Part shown: positions 15,300 through 23,877 of the stretch, in pieces
How positions within the stretch are numbered: position 1 is the first letter of the stretch
Layout: each line of letters begins with the position of its first letter
Source: Glacieibacterium sp038210595
GTDB taxonomy: Bacteria > Pseudomonadota > Alphaproteobacteria > Sphingomonadales > Sphingomonadaceae
Length of the DNA stretch: 64,000 nt
Reading direction: 5' to 3'
Assembly: GCA_038210595.1 (NCBI GenBank)
Contig: JBBQWN010000009.1
Coordinates: forward strand, 31,747 to 95,746
Made by a program: the position numbers and the translations under genes
The notes under the pieces: model-generated
What the model was told of the DNA's origin: nothing
What the model saw: only the letters and a program-made list of their open reading frames with translations
Databases searched by the model: none

Positions 15300-17309
15300 T
15301 TACGCCAGGCCAATGCCGGAGACGGCGAGATCGATGAGCTTGATGCCGACGAACGGCGAGACCAGCCCGCCGAGGCCGTAGATCAGCAGGTTACGCGATA
15401 GCAGCTGCCCTGCCCCTGCCGGCCGGTAGGCGACACCCTTCAGCGCCAGCGGCACCAGTGCGGGAATGATCAATGCATTGAATATGATCGCCGAGAGAAT
15501 TGCGCTCTCGGGTGAACCAAGGTGCATGACATTGAGCGCCCCAAGGCCCGGGTACAGTACAACGAAGATCGCTGGCAGGATCGCGAAATACTTGGCGACG
15601 TCGTTCGAGATTGAGAACGTCGTCAGCGCGCCGCGGGTCATCAGCAATTGCTTGCCCAACCCGACGATCTCGATGAGCTTGGTCGGGTCACTGTCGAGGT
15701 CGACCATGTTGCCGGCCTCGCGCGCCGCCTGCGTACCGGTGTTCATGGTTACGCCGACGTCAGCCTGCGCCAGCGCGGGCGCGTCGTTGGTGCCGTCGCC
15801 GCACATCGCGACCAAACGCCCGCCGACTTGTTCCTTGCGGATATAGGCGAGCTTGTCCTCCGGCGTCGCCTGGGCGAGGAAGTCGTCGACGCCCGCCTCG
15901 GCGGCGATGCTGGCTGCAGTCAGCGGGTTGTCGCCCGTAATCATCACCGTGCGGATGCCCATCCGGCGCAGCTCGGCGAATCGCTCGCGCATCCCGGCCT
16001 TGACGATGTCCTTAAGATGGATGGCACCCAGGATGCGGCCGTTGCGGATTACGGCCAGCGGCGTGCCGCCGGACCGCGCAATCTCGTCGGTCATCCGGGA
16101 CAGTTCGGTCGCCTGGGCGCTGGCAGGGACCAGCTTCAGCACCGAGTCGACCGCGCCCTTCTGGATGATGGTGTCGCCGAACTTCAGCCCCGACAGACGG
16201 GTCGCGGCGGAGAAGGCGACGATTTCGCCATCCGCCGGCATCGTCGCGGTCTGGCCGTGCTGATCGCGGGCAAGCATGACGATCGAGCGCCCCTCCGGGG
16301 TCTCGTCGGCGAGGCTTGATAGATGGGCAGCCTCAGCCAACTCGCCCATCGAGACGCCGCTGACGGCACGGAACTCGGTCGCCTGGCGGTCGCCCACGGT
16401 GATCGTGCCGGTCTTGTCGAGCAGCAGCACGTCGACGTCGCCCGCCGCCTCGACCGCGCGGCCCGACTTGGCGAGCACGTTGAAACGCACCAGCCGGTCC
16501 ATGCCGGCGATGCCGATCGCGCTAAGCAAGGCCGCGATCGTCGTCGGGATCAGCGTGATCAGCAGAGCCGCGAGCAACACGACCGGAATCGCGCCCCCGG
16601 CATAGGCGGCGAACATCGGCACGGTGCCGACCGCGATCAGGAAGATGATCGTCAGACCGACGAGCAGGATGGTCAGGGCGATCTCGTTCGGGGTCTTCTG
16701 GCGCGACGCACCCTCGACCAGCGCGATCATGCGGTCGAGAAAGCCCTCGCCCGGACCGGCGGTGACGCGCACGACGATCTGGTCGGAGATGACGCGGGTG
16801 CCCGCTGTGACCGCCGAACGGTCGCCGCCGGCCTCACGCACGACCGGTGCGCTTTCGCCGGTGATCGCCGCCTCGTTGACGCTCGCCACGCCTTCGACGA
16901 CTTCGCCGTCTGCAGGGATCAGTTCGCCGGTCTTGACGACGACCAGGTCGCCGACCTTGAGCAGGCTGGCAGCGACGCTCTCGCCGGTCTGGCGGGTCGC
17001 AGTCAGCTCGCCCTTGGTCTGGCGCAGCGACGCCGCCTGGGCCTTGCCGCGGCCTTCCGAGATGGCTTCGGCGAAGTTGCCGAACAGCACGGTCAGCCAC
17101 AGCCAGACGACGATCTGGATCTGGAAGGGGATGCTCGGCCCGGCGCTGCCGGTGAACAGCAGCACGGTCAGCAGCAGCGCCACCACTGCGGTGACGAACA
17201 TCACCGGATTGCGGATCAGCTGGGCGGGCGCGAGCTTCTTGAAGGCATCGCCCACGGCCGGCCCGACGAGGGCGGCGGTGAACAGCGAGGGCGCGGCGGC
17301 GCGGGACAT
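15300..17309 (-). CDS. kdpB: KdpB, potassium-transporting P-type ATPase subunit
   Basis: A 669-residue P-type ATPase. The phosphorylated residue is Asp298 in LLLDKTGTITVG. TGES (actuator domain), MCGDGTNDAPALAQADVG (hinge) and the short membrane region typical of KdpB are all present. It hydrolyses ATP to drive potassium uptake by KdpA. The start at MSRAAAPSLF gives the family length; the frame continues upstream only as a shadow of kdpA. It lies eleven bases after kdpA. Confidence 0.96.
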   Translation of the reverse strand: MSRAAAPSLFTAALVGPAVGDAFKKLAPAQLIRNPVMFVTAVVALLLTVLLFTGSAGPSIPFQIQIVVWLWLTVLFGNFAEAISEGRGKAQAASLRQTKGELTATRQTGESVAASLLKVGDLVVVKTGELIPADGEVVEGVASVNEAAITGESAPVVREAGGDRSAVTAGTRVISDQIVVRVTAGPGEGFLDRMIALVEGASRQKTPNEIALTILLVGLTIIFLIAVGTVPMFAAYAGGAIPVVLLAALLITLIPTTIAALLSAIGIAGMDRLVRFNVLAKSGRAVEAAGDVDVLLLDKTGTITVGDRQATEFRAVSGVSMGELAEAAHLSSLADETPEGRSIVMLARDQHGQTATMPADGEIVAFSAATRLSGLKFGDTIIQKGAVDSVLKLVPASAQATELSRMTDEIARSGGTPLAVIRNGRILGAIHLKDIVKAGMRERFAELRRMGIRTVMITGDNPLTAASIAAEAGVDDFLAQATPEDKLAYIRKEQVGGRLVAMCGDGTNDAPALAQADVGVTMNTGTQAAREAGNMVDLDSDPTKLIEIVGLGKQLLMTRGALTTFSISNDVAKYFAILPAIFVVLYPGLGALNVMHLGSPESAILSAIIFNALIIPALVPLALKGVAYRPAGAGQLLSRNLLIYGLGGLVSPFVGIKLIDLAVSGIGLA

Positions 17310-17320
17310 GCTCGTAGCTC

Positions 17321-19024
17321 CTAGAACAGCTGGCCGCGGATCGTCGCGAACTGGTCGGCGACGGGTCCGAGGGCGAGCGCCGGCAGGAAGGTAAGCCCGC
17401 CGAGGATGAGGATGATGCCGATCAGCAGCCCGACCCAAAGCGGACCGGTGGTTGGGAACGAACCCGACGACTGCGGTACGCTGCGCTTGGAAGCGAGCGA
17501 CCCGGCGATGGCGAGCACCGGCACGATGACGAAAAACCGCCCCAGCCACATCGCGACGGCGAGCATGCCGTTATAGAACGGCGTGTTGGCCGTCAGGCCG
17601 GCAAACGCCGAGCCATTGTTCCCGACCGCGCTGCTGAAGGCGTAGAGAATCTCCGAATAACCATGCGGCCCCATGTTGTTGCGGCCGGCCAGCCCGTCCG
17701 GCAGAACCGACGCGATGCCGGTGAAGCCGAGGATGATCAGTGGCAGTACCGCGATGGCGAGCACCGCCAGCTTGACCTCGCGCGCCTCGATCTTCTTGCC
17801 GACATACTCGGGGCTGCGTCCGACCATCAGGCCTGCGACGAACACCGCGAGGATGGCGTAGAGCAGGAAGCCGTAGAGTCCGGAGCCGACACCGCCGAAG
17901 ATGATCTCGCCGAGCTGGATGTTGAACAGCGGCACCAAGCCGCCGATCGCCGAGAAGCTGTCGTGCATGGCGTTGACCGCGCCGCAACTGGCGTCGGTGG
18001 TGATCGTCGCGAACAGCGCCGACGCGGCGATGCCGAAGCGCACCTCCTTGCCCTCCATGTTGCCCCCGGCGACGCCGAGATGGGCAAGCTGCGGGTTGGC
18101 GGTCGCCTCCGACATGTAGGCGACGGTGGTGCCGGCGAGGAACAGTAGCAGCATGGCCGAGAAGATCGCCCAGCCCTGCCTCCTGTTGCCGACGGCCTTG
18201 CCGAAGACATAGGTCAGGCCGGCACCGAGCGAGAAGATCGACAGCATCTGCAGCAGGTTCGACAGCGCCGACGGGTTCTCGAATGGGTGCGCCGAGTTGG
18301 CGTTGAAAAAGCCGCCACCGTTGGTGCCAAGCATCTTGATCGCTTCCTGGGAAGCGACCGGACCGAGCGCGATCGTCTGCTTGGCACCCTCGAGCGTCGT
18401 CGCGACCACCGAGCCGGCGAAGGTCTGCGGGACGCCCATCGCGACCAGCGCGAGCGCATACACCAGGCACGCAGGCAGCAGCAGGTAGAGCGTGATGCGC
18501 GTCAGATCGGCCCAGAAATTGCCGAGGCCCTTCGCCTCCCGGCGTGCAAAGCCGCGGATGACCGCGAACGCGATGGCGATGCCGGTCGCCGCGGACAGGA
18601 AATTGTGGACCGCCAGCCCCGCCATCTGACTGAGGTTGCTCATCGTCGACTCGCCCGAATACGACTGCCAGTTGGTGTTGGTGACGAAGCTGACCGCGGT
18701 GTTGAACGACAGGTGCTCGCTGAGGCCGGCGAAGCCCTGCGGATTGATCGGCAGGCCGGCTTGCAGGCGAAGGATCGCGTACAGCGACAGCACTCCGAAT
18801 AGGCTGAACAGGATGACGTGGGTTGCATAGCGCCGCCACGTCATGTCCTCCTGTGGATCGACACCGGCCAGCGCGTAGAAACCGCGCTCGACAGGGGCGA
18901 GCACGATGTGCAGCGGCGTTCGCCGTCCCTCGTACAGCGCGAAGAGCCACAGCCCGGCGGGCTTGGTGATCGCCACCAGTAATGCTGTGAACAGGCCGAT
19001 GAGCAGCCAGCCCTGAACGGTCAT
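17321..19024 (-). CDS. kdpA: KdpA, potassium-binding channel-like subunit
   Basis: A 567-residue, ten-span inner-membrane protein. Pore-loop (selectivity filter) segments typical of the K+-transporter superfamily are visible: SFVTNTNWQSYSGE, MLGTNGGGFFNANSAHPFENP and AFSSAVGNNGSAFAGL. Length is that of the family. It forms the high-affinity potassium pathway. It lies ten bases after kdpF and is followed by kdpB. Confidence 0.96.
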   Translation of the reverse strand: MTVQGWLLIGLFTALLVAITKPAGLWLFALYEGRRTPLHIVLAPVERGFYALAGVDPQEDMTWRRYATHVILFSLFGVLSLYAILRLQAGLPINPQGFAGLSEHLSFNTAVSFVTNTNWQSYSGESTMSNLSQMAGLAVHNFLSAATGIAIAFAVIRGFARREAKGLGNFWADLTRITLYLLLPACLVYALALVAMGVPQTFAGSVVATTLEGAKQTIALGPVASQEAIKMLGTNGGGFFNANSAHPFENPSALSNLLQMLSIFSLGAGLTYVFGKAVGNRRQGWAIFSAMLLLFLAGTTVAYMSEATANPQLAHLGVAGGNMEGKEVRFGIAASALFATITTDASCGAVNAMHDSFSAIGGLVPLFNIQLGEIIFGGVGSGLYGFLLYAILAVFVAGLMVGRSPEYVGKKIEAREVKLAVLAIAVLPLIILGFTGIASVLPDGLAGRNNMGPHGYSEILYAFSSAVGNNGSAFAGLTANTPFYNGMLAVAMWLGRFFVIVPVLAIAGSLASKRSVPQSSGSFPTTGPLWVGLLIGIILILGGLTFLPALALGPVADQFATIRGQLF

Positions 19025-19034
19025 GTCTCTAGCC

Positions 19035-19124
19035 TTAAAAGCGCTCGGGCCGGACGAGCACGGCGACGAGATAGAGAAGGAGGCCGGCGGCGGTGACTGC
19101 GCCCAGCCAGAGATCGATCGTCAT
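19035..19124 (-). CDS. kdpF: KdpF, small stabilising subunit
   Basis: A 29-residue peptide, MTIDLWLGAVTAAG followed by a hydrophobic run and ending LVRPERF. The single span and the R-P-E-R-F ending match KdpF, which wraps the KdpABC complex and stabilises it in the membrane. Its ATG overlaps the stop of an upstream 27-codon frame by one base (TGATG), and kdpA follows after ten bases. Confidence 0.9.
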   Translation of the reverse strand: MTIDLWLGAVTAAGLLLYLVAVLVRPERF

Positions 19125-19207
19125 CAGGCGCGGTCCGCCAGGGCGATGTAGAGCAATGTCAGCAGCGTCAGGCCGAGGATGGCACCGACGGCGATCAGGT
19201 CCTGCAT
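19124..19207 (-). CDS. 27-residue hydrophobic peptide at the head of the kdp operon
   Basis: This frame reads MQDLIAVGAILGLTLLTLLY and ends ALADRA: a single predicted span with acidic N-terminal and charged C-terminal ends. It has the best ribosome site in the region (GAGGA eight bases before the ATG) and overlaps the kdpF start by one base, so kdpF translation probably depends on it. It could be an additional KdpF-like subunit or a leader peptide. Small peptides are found at this place in other alphaproteobacterial kdp operons. The role is not known. Confidence 0.65.
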   Translation of the reverse strand: MQDLIAVGAILGLTLLTLLYIALADRA

Positions 19208-19283
19208 GGCTTTTATCCTCGTAGGTCGAGGATGCCCATTAGGGTCGCCGCCCGTGAAGATGCCATGCGCCGGTGCGGGCGGT

Positions 19284-19301
19284 GCGTAAGAATCGCGTAA
19301 A
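19284..19301. promoter_or_regulatory. Candidate KdpE-binding direct repeat upstream of kdp
   Basis: Two GCGTAA units (19284-19289 and 19295-19300) are spaced by exactly 11 bases, about one helical turn. They lie about 80 bases upstream of the first kdp start codon. Tandem half-sites with this phasing are typical for OmpR-family dimers. Read on the operon strand it is TTTACGCGATTCTTACGC, which resembles the T-rich TTTATA/TTTACA site known for Escherichia coli KdpE. The assignment is inference. Confidence 0.4.
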
Positions 19302-19483
19302 GCGCTTATGCCAAGGCCCTCCGCAGCACGGGTTCCGAGGAGGGGCAGCCCCGCATCCGGCCGGCGTCACTGTCGCCCCTCGCGCCCGGCATCGATCGAC
19401 CGCGGCGCGACAAGACCGGTGGCGACAAGTTCTAGACAAGCTGCGCCGTCCCCCGCACTATCACGCGGCGCACGGGGGGCGGC

Positions 19484-19810
19484 ATGGACTGGAAGACCGA
19501 AACGCGAGGAGAGCGGCTCGTCGGCCGCCCGCATGGCCGGGTCGACGAGAGTAATTGGCTGGCGTTTTCGCAGGCGTTGGTTGCCGCGATCGCGACGGCG
19601 CAGGCCGAGGCCCTCAGCTTCGTGGTCGACCTGTCGGGGGTCGACTACATGTCTTCACGCGGTCTGCGGGCGCTGTCGACCGCGCTCGCCGCCGCGAAGG
19701 AAGCCGGCGTCGAGATGGCGCTCGCGGCCCCCGGTCGGGCCATGCAGCAGATCCTGGCGATCAGCCGCTACGACAAATTGTTCACCGTTCACGACATGCT
19801 GCCGGACTGA
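19484..19810 (+). CDS. STAS-domain anti-sigma factor antagonist
   Basis: A 108-residue single STAS domain. The segment FVVDLSGVDYMSSRGLRAL corresponds to the SpoIIAA/RsbV core, with a Ser at the position that the partner kinase phosphorylates in FMDSSGL-type sequences. In partner switching, the unphosphorylated form binds and removes an RsbW-type kinase from its target. The RsbW-like ATPase and a PP2C phosphatase are encoded within 5 kb on the same strand. It diverges from the kdp operon and is four bases upstream of the MBL-fold gene. Confidence 0.85.
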   Translation: MDWKTETRGERLVGRPHGRVDESNWLAFSQALVAAIATAQAEALSFVVDLSGVDYMSSRGLRALSTALAAAKEAGVEMALAAPGRAMQQILAISRYDKLFTVHDMLPD

Positions 19811-19814
19811 CGCG

Positions 19815-20777
19815 ATGCTGGTTCGCTTCTGGGGCACGCGCGGCTCGCTGCCGGTGGCGACGCGCGCCGAACAGGTCCGCGCCAAGCTGGTCGGTGCGCT
19901 GACCGCCGCCTCGGGGCGGACCTTCGCCGATGCGGGCGAAGCCAACGCCTTCCTCGACGGCCTCGACGACTTCGCCCTGACCGGCGGCTATGGCGGCGCC
20001 TCGTCGTGCGTCGAGATCGAGGGCGGCGACGGCGACTTTACCGTCTGCGACATGGGCTCAGGACTTCGCGAGTTTGGCCTGTCGGCGCTGGCCCGGGTTT
20101 CGGCGGGCCACCCGCGTCGCTTCAACATCTTCCTGTCGCACCTGCACTGGGACCATATCATGGGGTTCCCGTTCTTTGCCCCGGCCTTCGATCCGGCGGC
20201 GACGATCGTCGTCCATGCCGGCCACGCCGACGCGGAAGCGGCGCTGCGGCGGCAGCAGGAGGAGATCAGCTTTCCGGTCGCCTTCGACTGGTTGCGCGCC
20301 AAAATCGAGTTCGTGCACATGACGCCGGGCGCACCGCGCGAGGTCGGCGGCATGACGGTGTCGCTGATCGAGCAGTTCCACTCCCACGATAGCTATGGCT
20401 GGCGCTTCGAGGCCGGGGGCAAGGCGGTCGTCTATTCGACCGATAGCGAGCACAAATCGGAGGCAATGGCCGCCGAGGACCGATTCAGCGACTTTTTCGG
20501 ACGCGCCGACCTGGTCGTCTGCGACACCATGTATTCGCTGCGCGACACGGTCAGCCTGAAGCAGGACTGGGGGCATTCTTCCAGCCTGGTCGCCATCGAC
20601 CTGTGTCGCAGCGCCGCCGCCCGGCGCCTTGCGCTGTTCCACCACGAGCCAACCTACAGCGACGCACAGATTCAGGGCATGCATCGCGACGCCATCGCCT
20701 ATGAGGAACTGACCCGCGGCGACGGGCCGGCGGTCGAGGTGCTGTGCGCCTATGACGGACTCGAAGTCACCGTCTGA
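19815..20777 (+). CDS. MBL-fold metallo-hydrolase (RNase Z/PhnP-like)
   Basis: A 320-residue metallo-beta-lactamase-fold enzyme. It starts MLVRFWGTRGSLPV, a pattern of the RNase Z/PhnP-like branch. The metal motif HLHWDH (HxHxDH) lies at about residue 110. Later ligands are in QFHSHDSYG, YSTDSEHK and ALFHHEP. Members act as phosphodiesterases or nucleases, including cyclic-nucleotide hydrolases; the substrate here is unknown. The start follows the STAS stop by four bases, and its last 26 bases overlap the phosphatase gene, so the three should be one transcript. That context suggests a signalling nucleotide, but this is inference. Confidence 0.82.
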   Translation: MLVRFWGTRGSLPVATRAEQVRAKLVGALTAASGRTFADAGEANAFLDGLDDFALTGGYGGASSCVEIEGGDGDFTVCDMGSGLREFGLSALARVSAGHPRRFNIFLSHLHWDHIMGFPFFAPAFDPAATIVVHAGHADAEAALRRQQEEISFPVAFDWLRAKIEFVHMTPGAPREVGGMTVSLIEQFHSHDSYGWRFEAGGKAVVYSTDSEHKSEAMAAEDRFSDFFGRADLVVCDTMYSLRDTVSLKQDWGHSSSLVAIDLCRSAAARRLALFHHEPTYSDAQIQGMHRDAIAYEELTRGDGPAVEVLCAYDGLEVTV

Positions 20778-22821
20778 CCATGCGGCCCGCGTCGCGGGCC
20801 GCCAAGCGCGGCTCCGCGTGGCGGGGGCGGTCGGCGCGGCGCTGATCACGCTGCTGCTCGCCTGGGCCGCGGGTCCGCCGTTCGCGGAGCCACTGTTCGA
20901 CCGCTACCAGCGCCTGCACCCCCGCCCGATCGCCGCCACCCGGGTGCTGATCGTCCGCATCGATGCCGAGAGCCTGCGCACGCTTGGGCCGTGGCCGTGG
21001 CCGCGATCCTATCTCGCGGCGCTGACCGACCGGCTGCGCGAGGGCGGCGCCACGGCGGTCGGCTATGACATCTTGTTCGCCGAAGCCGACCCGAGCCAGC
21101 CGCAGCGCTTCGCCGACGCCTTCCCCGACCTCAGCGCCGCCGCCCGCGCCGAGGTCGCCCGGCTGCGCCCGCTCGACGAGACCTTCGCCCAGGCCATCGC
21201 CCGGGTGCCGGCCGTGGTCGCCCGCACCGGCATCGTTGACACTGCGGTGGAAGCCTTCGGCCCAGCCCCGGCGCTAAGTGTGGAGGCCCGCTTCGTTGCC
21301 GCGCCGCCCGCCACCATAACGGCATTCCCGCGCGCCGCCGGCAATGTCGAGGCGATCGAATTCGCCGCCGCAGGCGCGGGCATCATCAACGGTGCGGTCG
21401 AGGCCGGCGGCGTAACGCGCCTGCAGCCGATGGTGGCGCGGCTGGCAGGACAGCCGACACCGGGCTTTGCGCTCGAAGTTGCCCGCGTCGCGCTTGGCCG
21501 CGATACTATCGAGACCAGCAACGGCGCTGTTGCGGTAGGTGGCCACCGCATCCCCGTCGGTTCTGACGGCGCCGCACGGTTGTGGTTCGGGACGCTGCCG
21601 GAAGGGGCAGAGGTGTCGGCGGTCAATGTGCTGCGGCAGCCGCGCAACCCCGCCGCCTACAAGGACCGCATCGTCCTGATCGGCCCCGCCAGCGTTGGGC
21701 TGGGCGATATCCGCACAACGCCGCTCGGGCAACCGCAGTTCGGCGTCCGCATCCACGCCCAGGCGGTGGATGCGATCCTGACCGGCGGTTGGCTGGCGCG
21801 CCCGGCGTGGGCGCTACCGGCGGAATGGGGGCTGGGGATCATCCTCGCGCTGATCGCCATCGCCGGGTTTCCGCGCTGGGGCGCGGCGCGCTCGTCGCTG
21901 GTCTCGCTGGTCATTTCTGTGGCGGTCTTTGCCGGCAGCTGGGCAGCGTTCACCGGTTGGCAGTTGCTGCTCGACCCCGTGCGCCCGGTGCTGATCGGCT
22001 TCGTCACCGGCGTCGCCATCACCATCGGCGGCTTCATCGAGACCAGCCGCGCCGCCCGTCACCTACGTGAGAACGCGCTCGCCAGCCAGGGCGAGATGAA
22101 GGCGGCGCGCGACATCCAGCAGGCGATGCTGCCCGACCGCACGCATCTTGCAAGCCTCGACCCGCGCCTCGATCTCGACGCCTGGCTGGAGCCGGCGCAG
22201 CTGATCGGCGGTGACCTCTACGATGCCTTCCGCATGGGCGACGGCCGCATCGCCTTCCTGATCGGCGACGTCACCGGCAAGGGCGCGTCGGCGGCGCTGT
22301 TCATGGCGGTGTCGAAGGCGCTGGCGCACAGCTGGCTCAGGCGCGGCGGCCTGCCGCTCGACCTGGCGATGTTCGCGCTGAACGCCGAGCTGGCGATCGA
22401 CAGCCTGGTCGAGGTGACGATGCTGTGCGGCATCATCGATCCGGCCACCGGTGCGGTGGAGATGGTCAATGCCGGCCACGAGAACCCGTGGCTGGTGCAC
22501 GCCGACGGCCGGGTCGAGGCGCTGGCGATGGAAGGCGGTCTGCCGTTGTGCACCCTGCCCGGTGTCACCTATCCGCTGGAACACGCCCAACTCGCGCCCG
22601 GCGAGGGGCTGGTGTTCATCACCGACGGGGTGCGCGAGGCGCAGAACGGCGACGGCGGCTTTTTCGGCAGCGAGCGGACCCACGACGTGCTGGCGGGCTG
22701 GCGGCCCGACGAGGCAGCACACGACATCACCGGGCGGCTGGTGGCGGCCGTGCGCCGGTTCGAGGCGGGCACGCCGCCCAGCGACGACCTGACGGTGGTG
22801 ACGCTGCGCTACCGCGGTTAG
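20752..22821 (+). CDS. CHASE2-domain membrane sensor with SpoIIE-type PP2C phosphatase
   Basis: A 689-residue sensor. The first membrane span is at about residues 22-42. A periplasmic CHASE2 domain follows (about 45-340: VLIVRIDAESLRTLGPWPWPR, VGYDILFAEAD, KDRIVLIGPASVGLGDIRTTP), then three close spans (about 350-440), then a SpoIIE/PP2C domain (about 455-689). Metal-binding Asp residues are visible in IGGDLYDAF (Asp488), IGDVTGKG (Asp506), ITDGVREA and SDDLTVV. It should dephosphorylate the STAS protein in response to an extracytoplasmic signal. It overlaps the MBL-fold gene at the 5' end and meets the OmpA gene tail to tail (four bases). Confidence 0.9.
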   Translation: MTDSKSPSDHAARVAGRQARLRVAGAVGAALITLLLAWAAGPPFAEPLFDRYQRLHPRPIAATRVLIVRIDAESLRTLGPWPWPRSYLAALTDRLREGGATAVGYDILFAEADPSQPQRFADAFPDLSAAARAEVARLRPLDETFAQAIARVPAVVARTGIVDTAVEAFGPAPALSVEARFVAAPPATITAFPRAAGNVEAIEFAAAGAGIINGAVEAGGVTRLQPMVARLAGQPTPGFALEVARVALGRDTIETSNGAVAVGGHRIPVGSDGAARLWFGTLPEGAEVSAVNVLRQPRNPAAYKDRIVLIGPASVGLGDIRTTPLGQPQFGVRIHAQAVDAILTGGWLARPAWALPAEWGLGIILALIAIAGFPRWGAARSSLVSLVISVAVFAGSWAAFTGWQLLLDPVRPVLIGFVTGVAITIGGFIETSRAARHLRENALASQGEMKAARDIQQAMLPDRTHLASLDPRLDLDAWLEPAQLIGGDLYDAFRMGDGRIAFLIGDVTGKGASAALFMAVSKALAHSWLRRGGLPLDLAMFALNAELAIDSLVEVTMLCGIIDPATGAVEMVNAGHENPWLVHADGRVEALAMEGGLPLCTLPGVTYPLEHAQLAPGEGLVFITDGVREAQNGDGGFFGSERTHDVLAGWRPDEAAHDITGRLVAAVRRFEAGTPPSDDLTVVTLRYRG

Positions 22822-23414
22822 CGGACGATCACCTCGACGCGCCGGTTGACCGGGTCCTCGACCCCGTCGGCAGTGGCGTGGCCGGCGACCGGCGCGCGCT
22901 CACCGCGACCGACGACCCGCGTGATGTTGTTGCTGAGCCCCAGCGGCACCAGCAGCGCCAGCGCCGCCTGCGCCCGCTGCCGCGACAGCACGTCGTTGTC
23001 GGCGGCATCGCCGACGCGATCGGTATGCCCCTCGATCTGGACGTCGACGCCAGCCCCGCGCCGCGCCACCTCGGCCAGCAGCGCATCCCGGGTGGCAATG
23101 GATTCAGGCGCCAGCGTGGTGCTCGCCTCGGGAAAGTACAGCACAAAGGTCTTGGGCGGCTCCGGCAGGTCGGCGAGCAGCGCACCGTATTTCTTTTCCG
23201 CCGCGGCCGCGTCCATCGCGCGCATCGAGCGGCGACCGTCGGCGACGATCATGCGGCCGCCGGCGCGGTCGATCATCTGTATGTCCTCACCGGTCTTGGG
23301 GTCGATCACCGCCACGCCGCCGACGGGATTGCCGCCCTCGCCATTGAGCAGCACGACGCTTGACGACGCGCAGCCGCCGGCCAGCAGCGCCAGCCCGAGC
23401 GCCGCCGCCCTCAC
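22818..23414 (-). CDS. OmpA-family outer-membrane lipoprotein
   Basis: A 198-residue protein with a lipoprotein signal (MRAAALGLALLAGGC, Cys15 lipidated). The C-terminal half is an OmpA-like peptidoglycan-binding domain (VLYFPEASTTLAPES, VQIEGHTDRVGDAADNDVLSRQRA, NRRVEVIVR), with the Asp and Arg positions that bind diaminopimelate. It would tether the outer membrane to peptidoglycan. It is translated after the FecR-like gene with a four-base overlap, and both lie between the phosphatase and the RsbW-like gene, on the opposite strand. Confidence 0.9.
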   Translation of the reverse strand: MRAAALGLALLAGGCASSSVVLLNGEGGNPVGGVAVIDPKTGEDIQMIDRAGGRMIVADGRRSMRAMDAAAAEKKYGALLADLPEPPKTFVLYFPEASTTLAPESIATRDALLAEVARRGAGVDVQIEGHTDRVGDAADNDVLSRQRAQAALALLVPLGLSNNITRVVGRGERAPVAGHATADGVEDPVNRRVEVIVR

Positions 23415-23839
23415 CGGACCGCGACCACGAAGCGGGTGCCGCGGATGCCGAGCACCGAGGTCGGCGTCTGCAGCGTCATGCCCTTGGGGTTCTCGTGCGC
23501 GATCTGGCCCGAGATCACCGCCAGCTGGCCCTTCAGCACCTTGGCGTCGAAGCGGCCCTGATGGCTGGCGTCGTCAAACTCAAAGCGGTTGACGACGACG
23601 CGGCTGTTCGGCCCAAGCGCGAACCGCGCATTATCGATGAAAGTGACGGCGATGCGCCCGTCCTTGCCGGTGACCAAAGTATCGCCGACATCGAGCTTGG
23701 TACCCGGCATGGCCGGCAGCACAACGGTGCCGCGCAGCACGGTGGCGGTGCCGATAGCTTTCTTGACTGTGCCGATCTCGGCCGCGGCGGGCGCGGTCAG
23801 CAACGAAGCAGCAATCAGCGCGACGACGATCCGGCCCAT
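23411..23839 (-). CDS. FecR-domain periplasmic protein
   Basis: A 142-residue secreted protein: signal MGRIVVALIAASLLTAPAAA, then a FecR/SH3-like domain (GTVKKAIGTATVLRG, KLDVGDTLVTGKDGRIAVTFIDNARFALGPNSRVVV, TPTSVLGIRGTRFVV). Unlike true FecR anti-sigma regulators it has no cytoplasmic or membrane part, so it is a free periplasmic domain. Such proteins frequently occur beside CHASE2 sensors. It probably contributes to signal sensing for the CHASE2 phosphatase. It is co-translated with the OmpA lipoprotein; only 38 bases separate its start from the divergent RsbW-like gene. Confidence 0.85.
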   Translation of the reverse strand: MGRIVVALIAASLLTAPAAAEIGTVKKAIGTATVLRGTVVLPAMPGTKLDVGDTLVTGKDGRIAVTFIDNARFALGPNSRVVVNRFEFDDASHQGRFDAKVLKGQLAVISGQIAHENPKGMTLQTPTSVLGIRGTRFVVAVR

Positions 23840-23877
23840 GATTTACCCCCCTGGCGCGTTCGGATAGACTAAACCTC

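Noticed and set aside
19239..19439. A 66-codon minus-strand frame upstream of kdp
   Set aside because: It is Cys/Arg-rich with no domain or ribosome site and covers the divergent promoter region.
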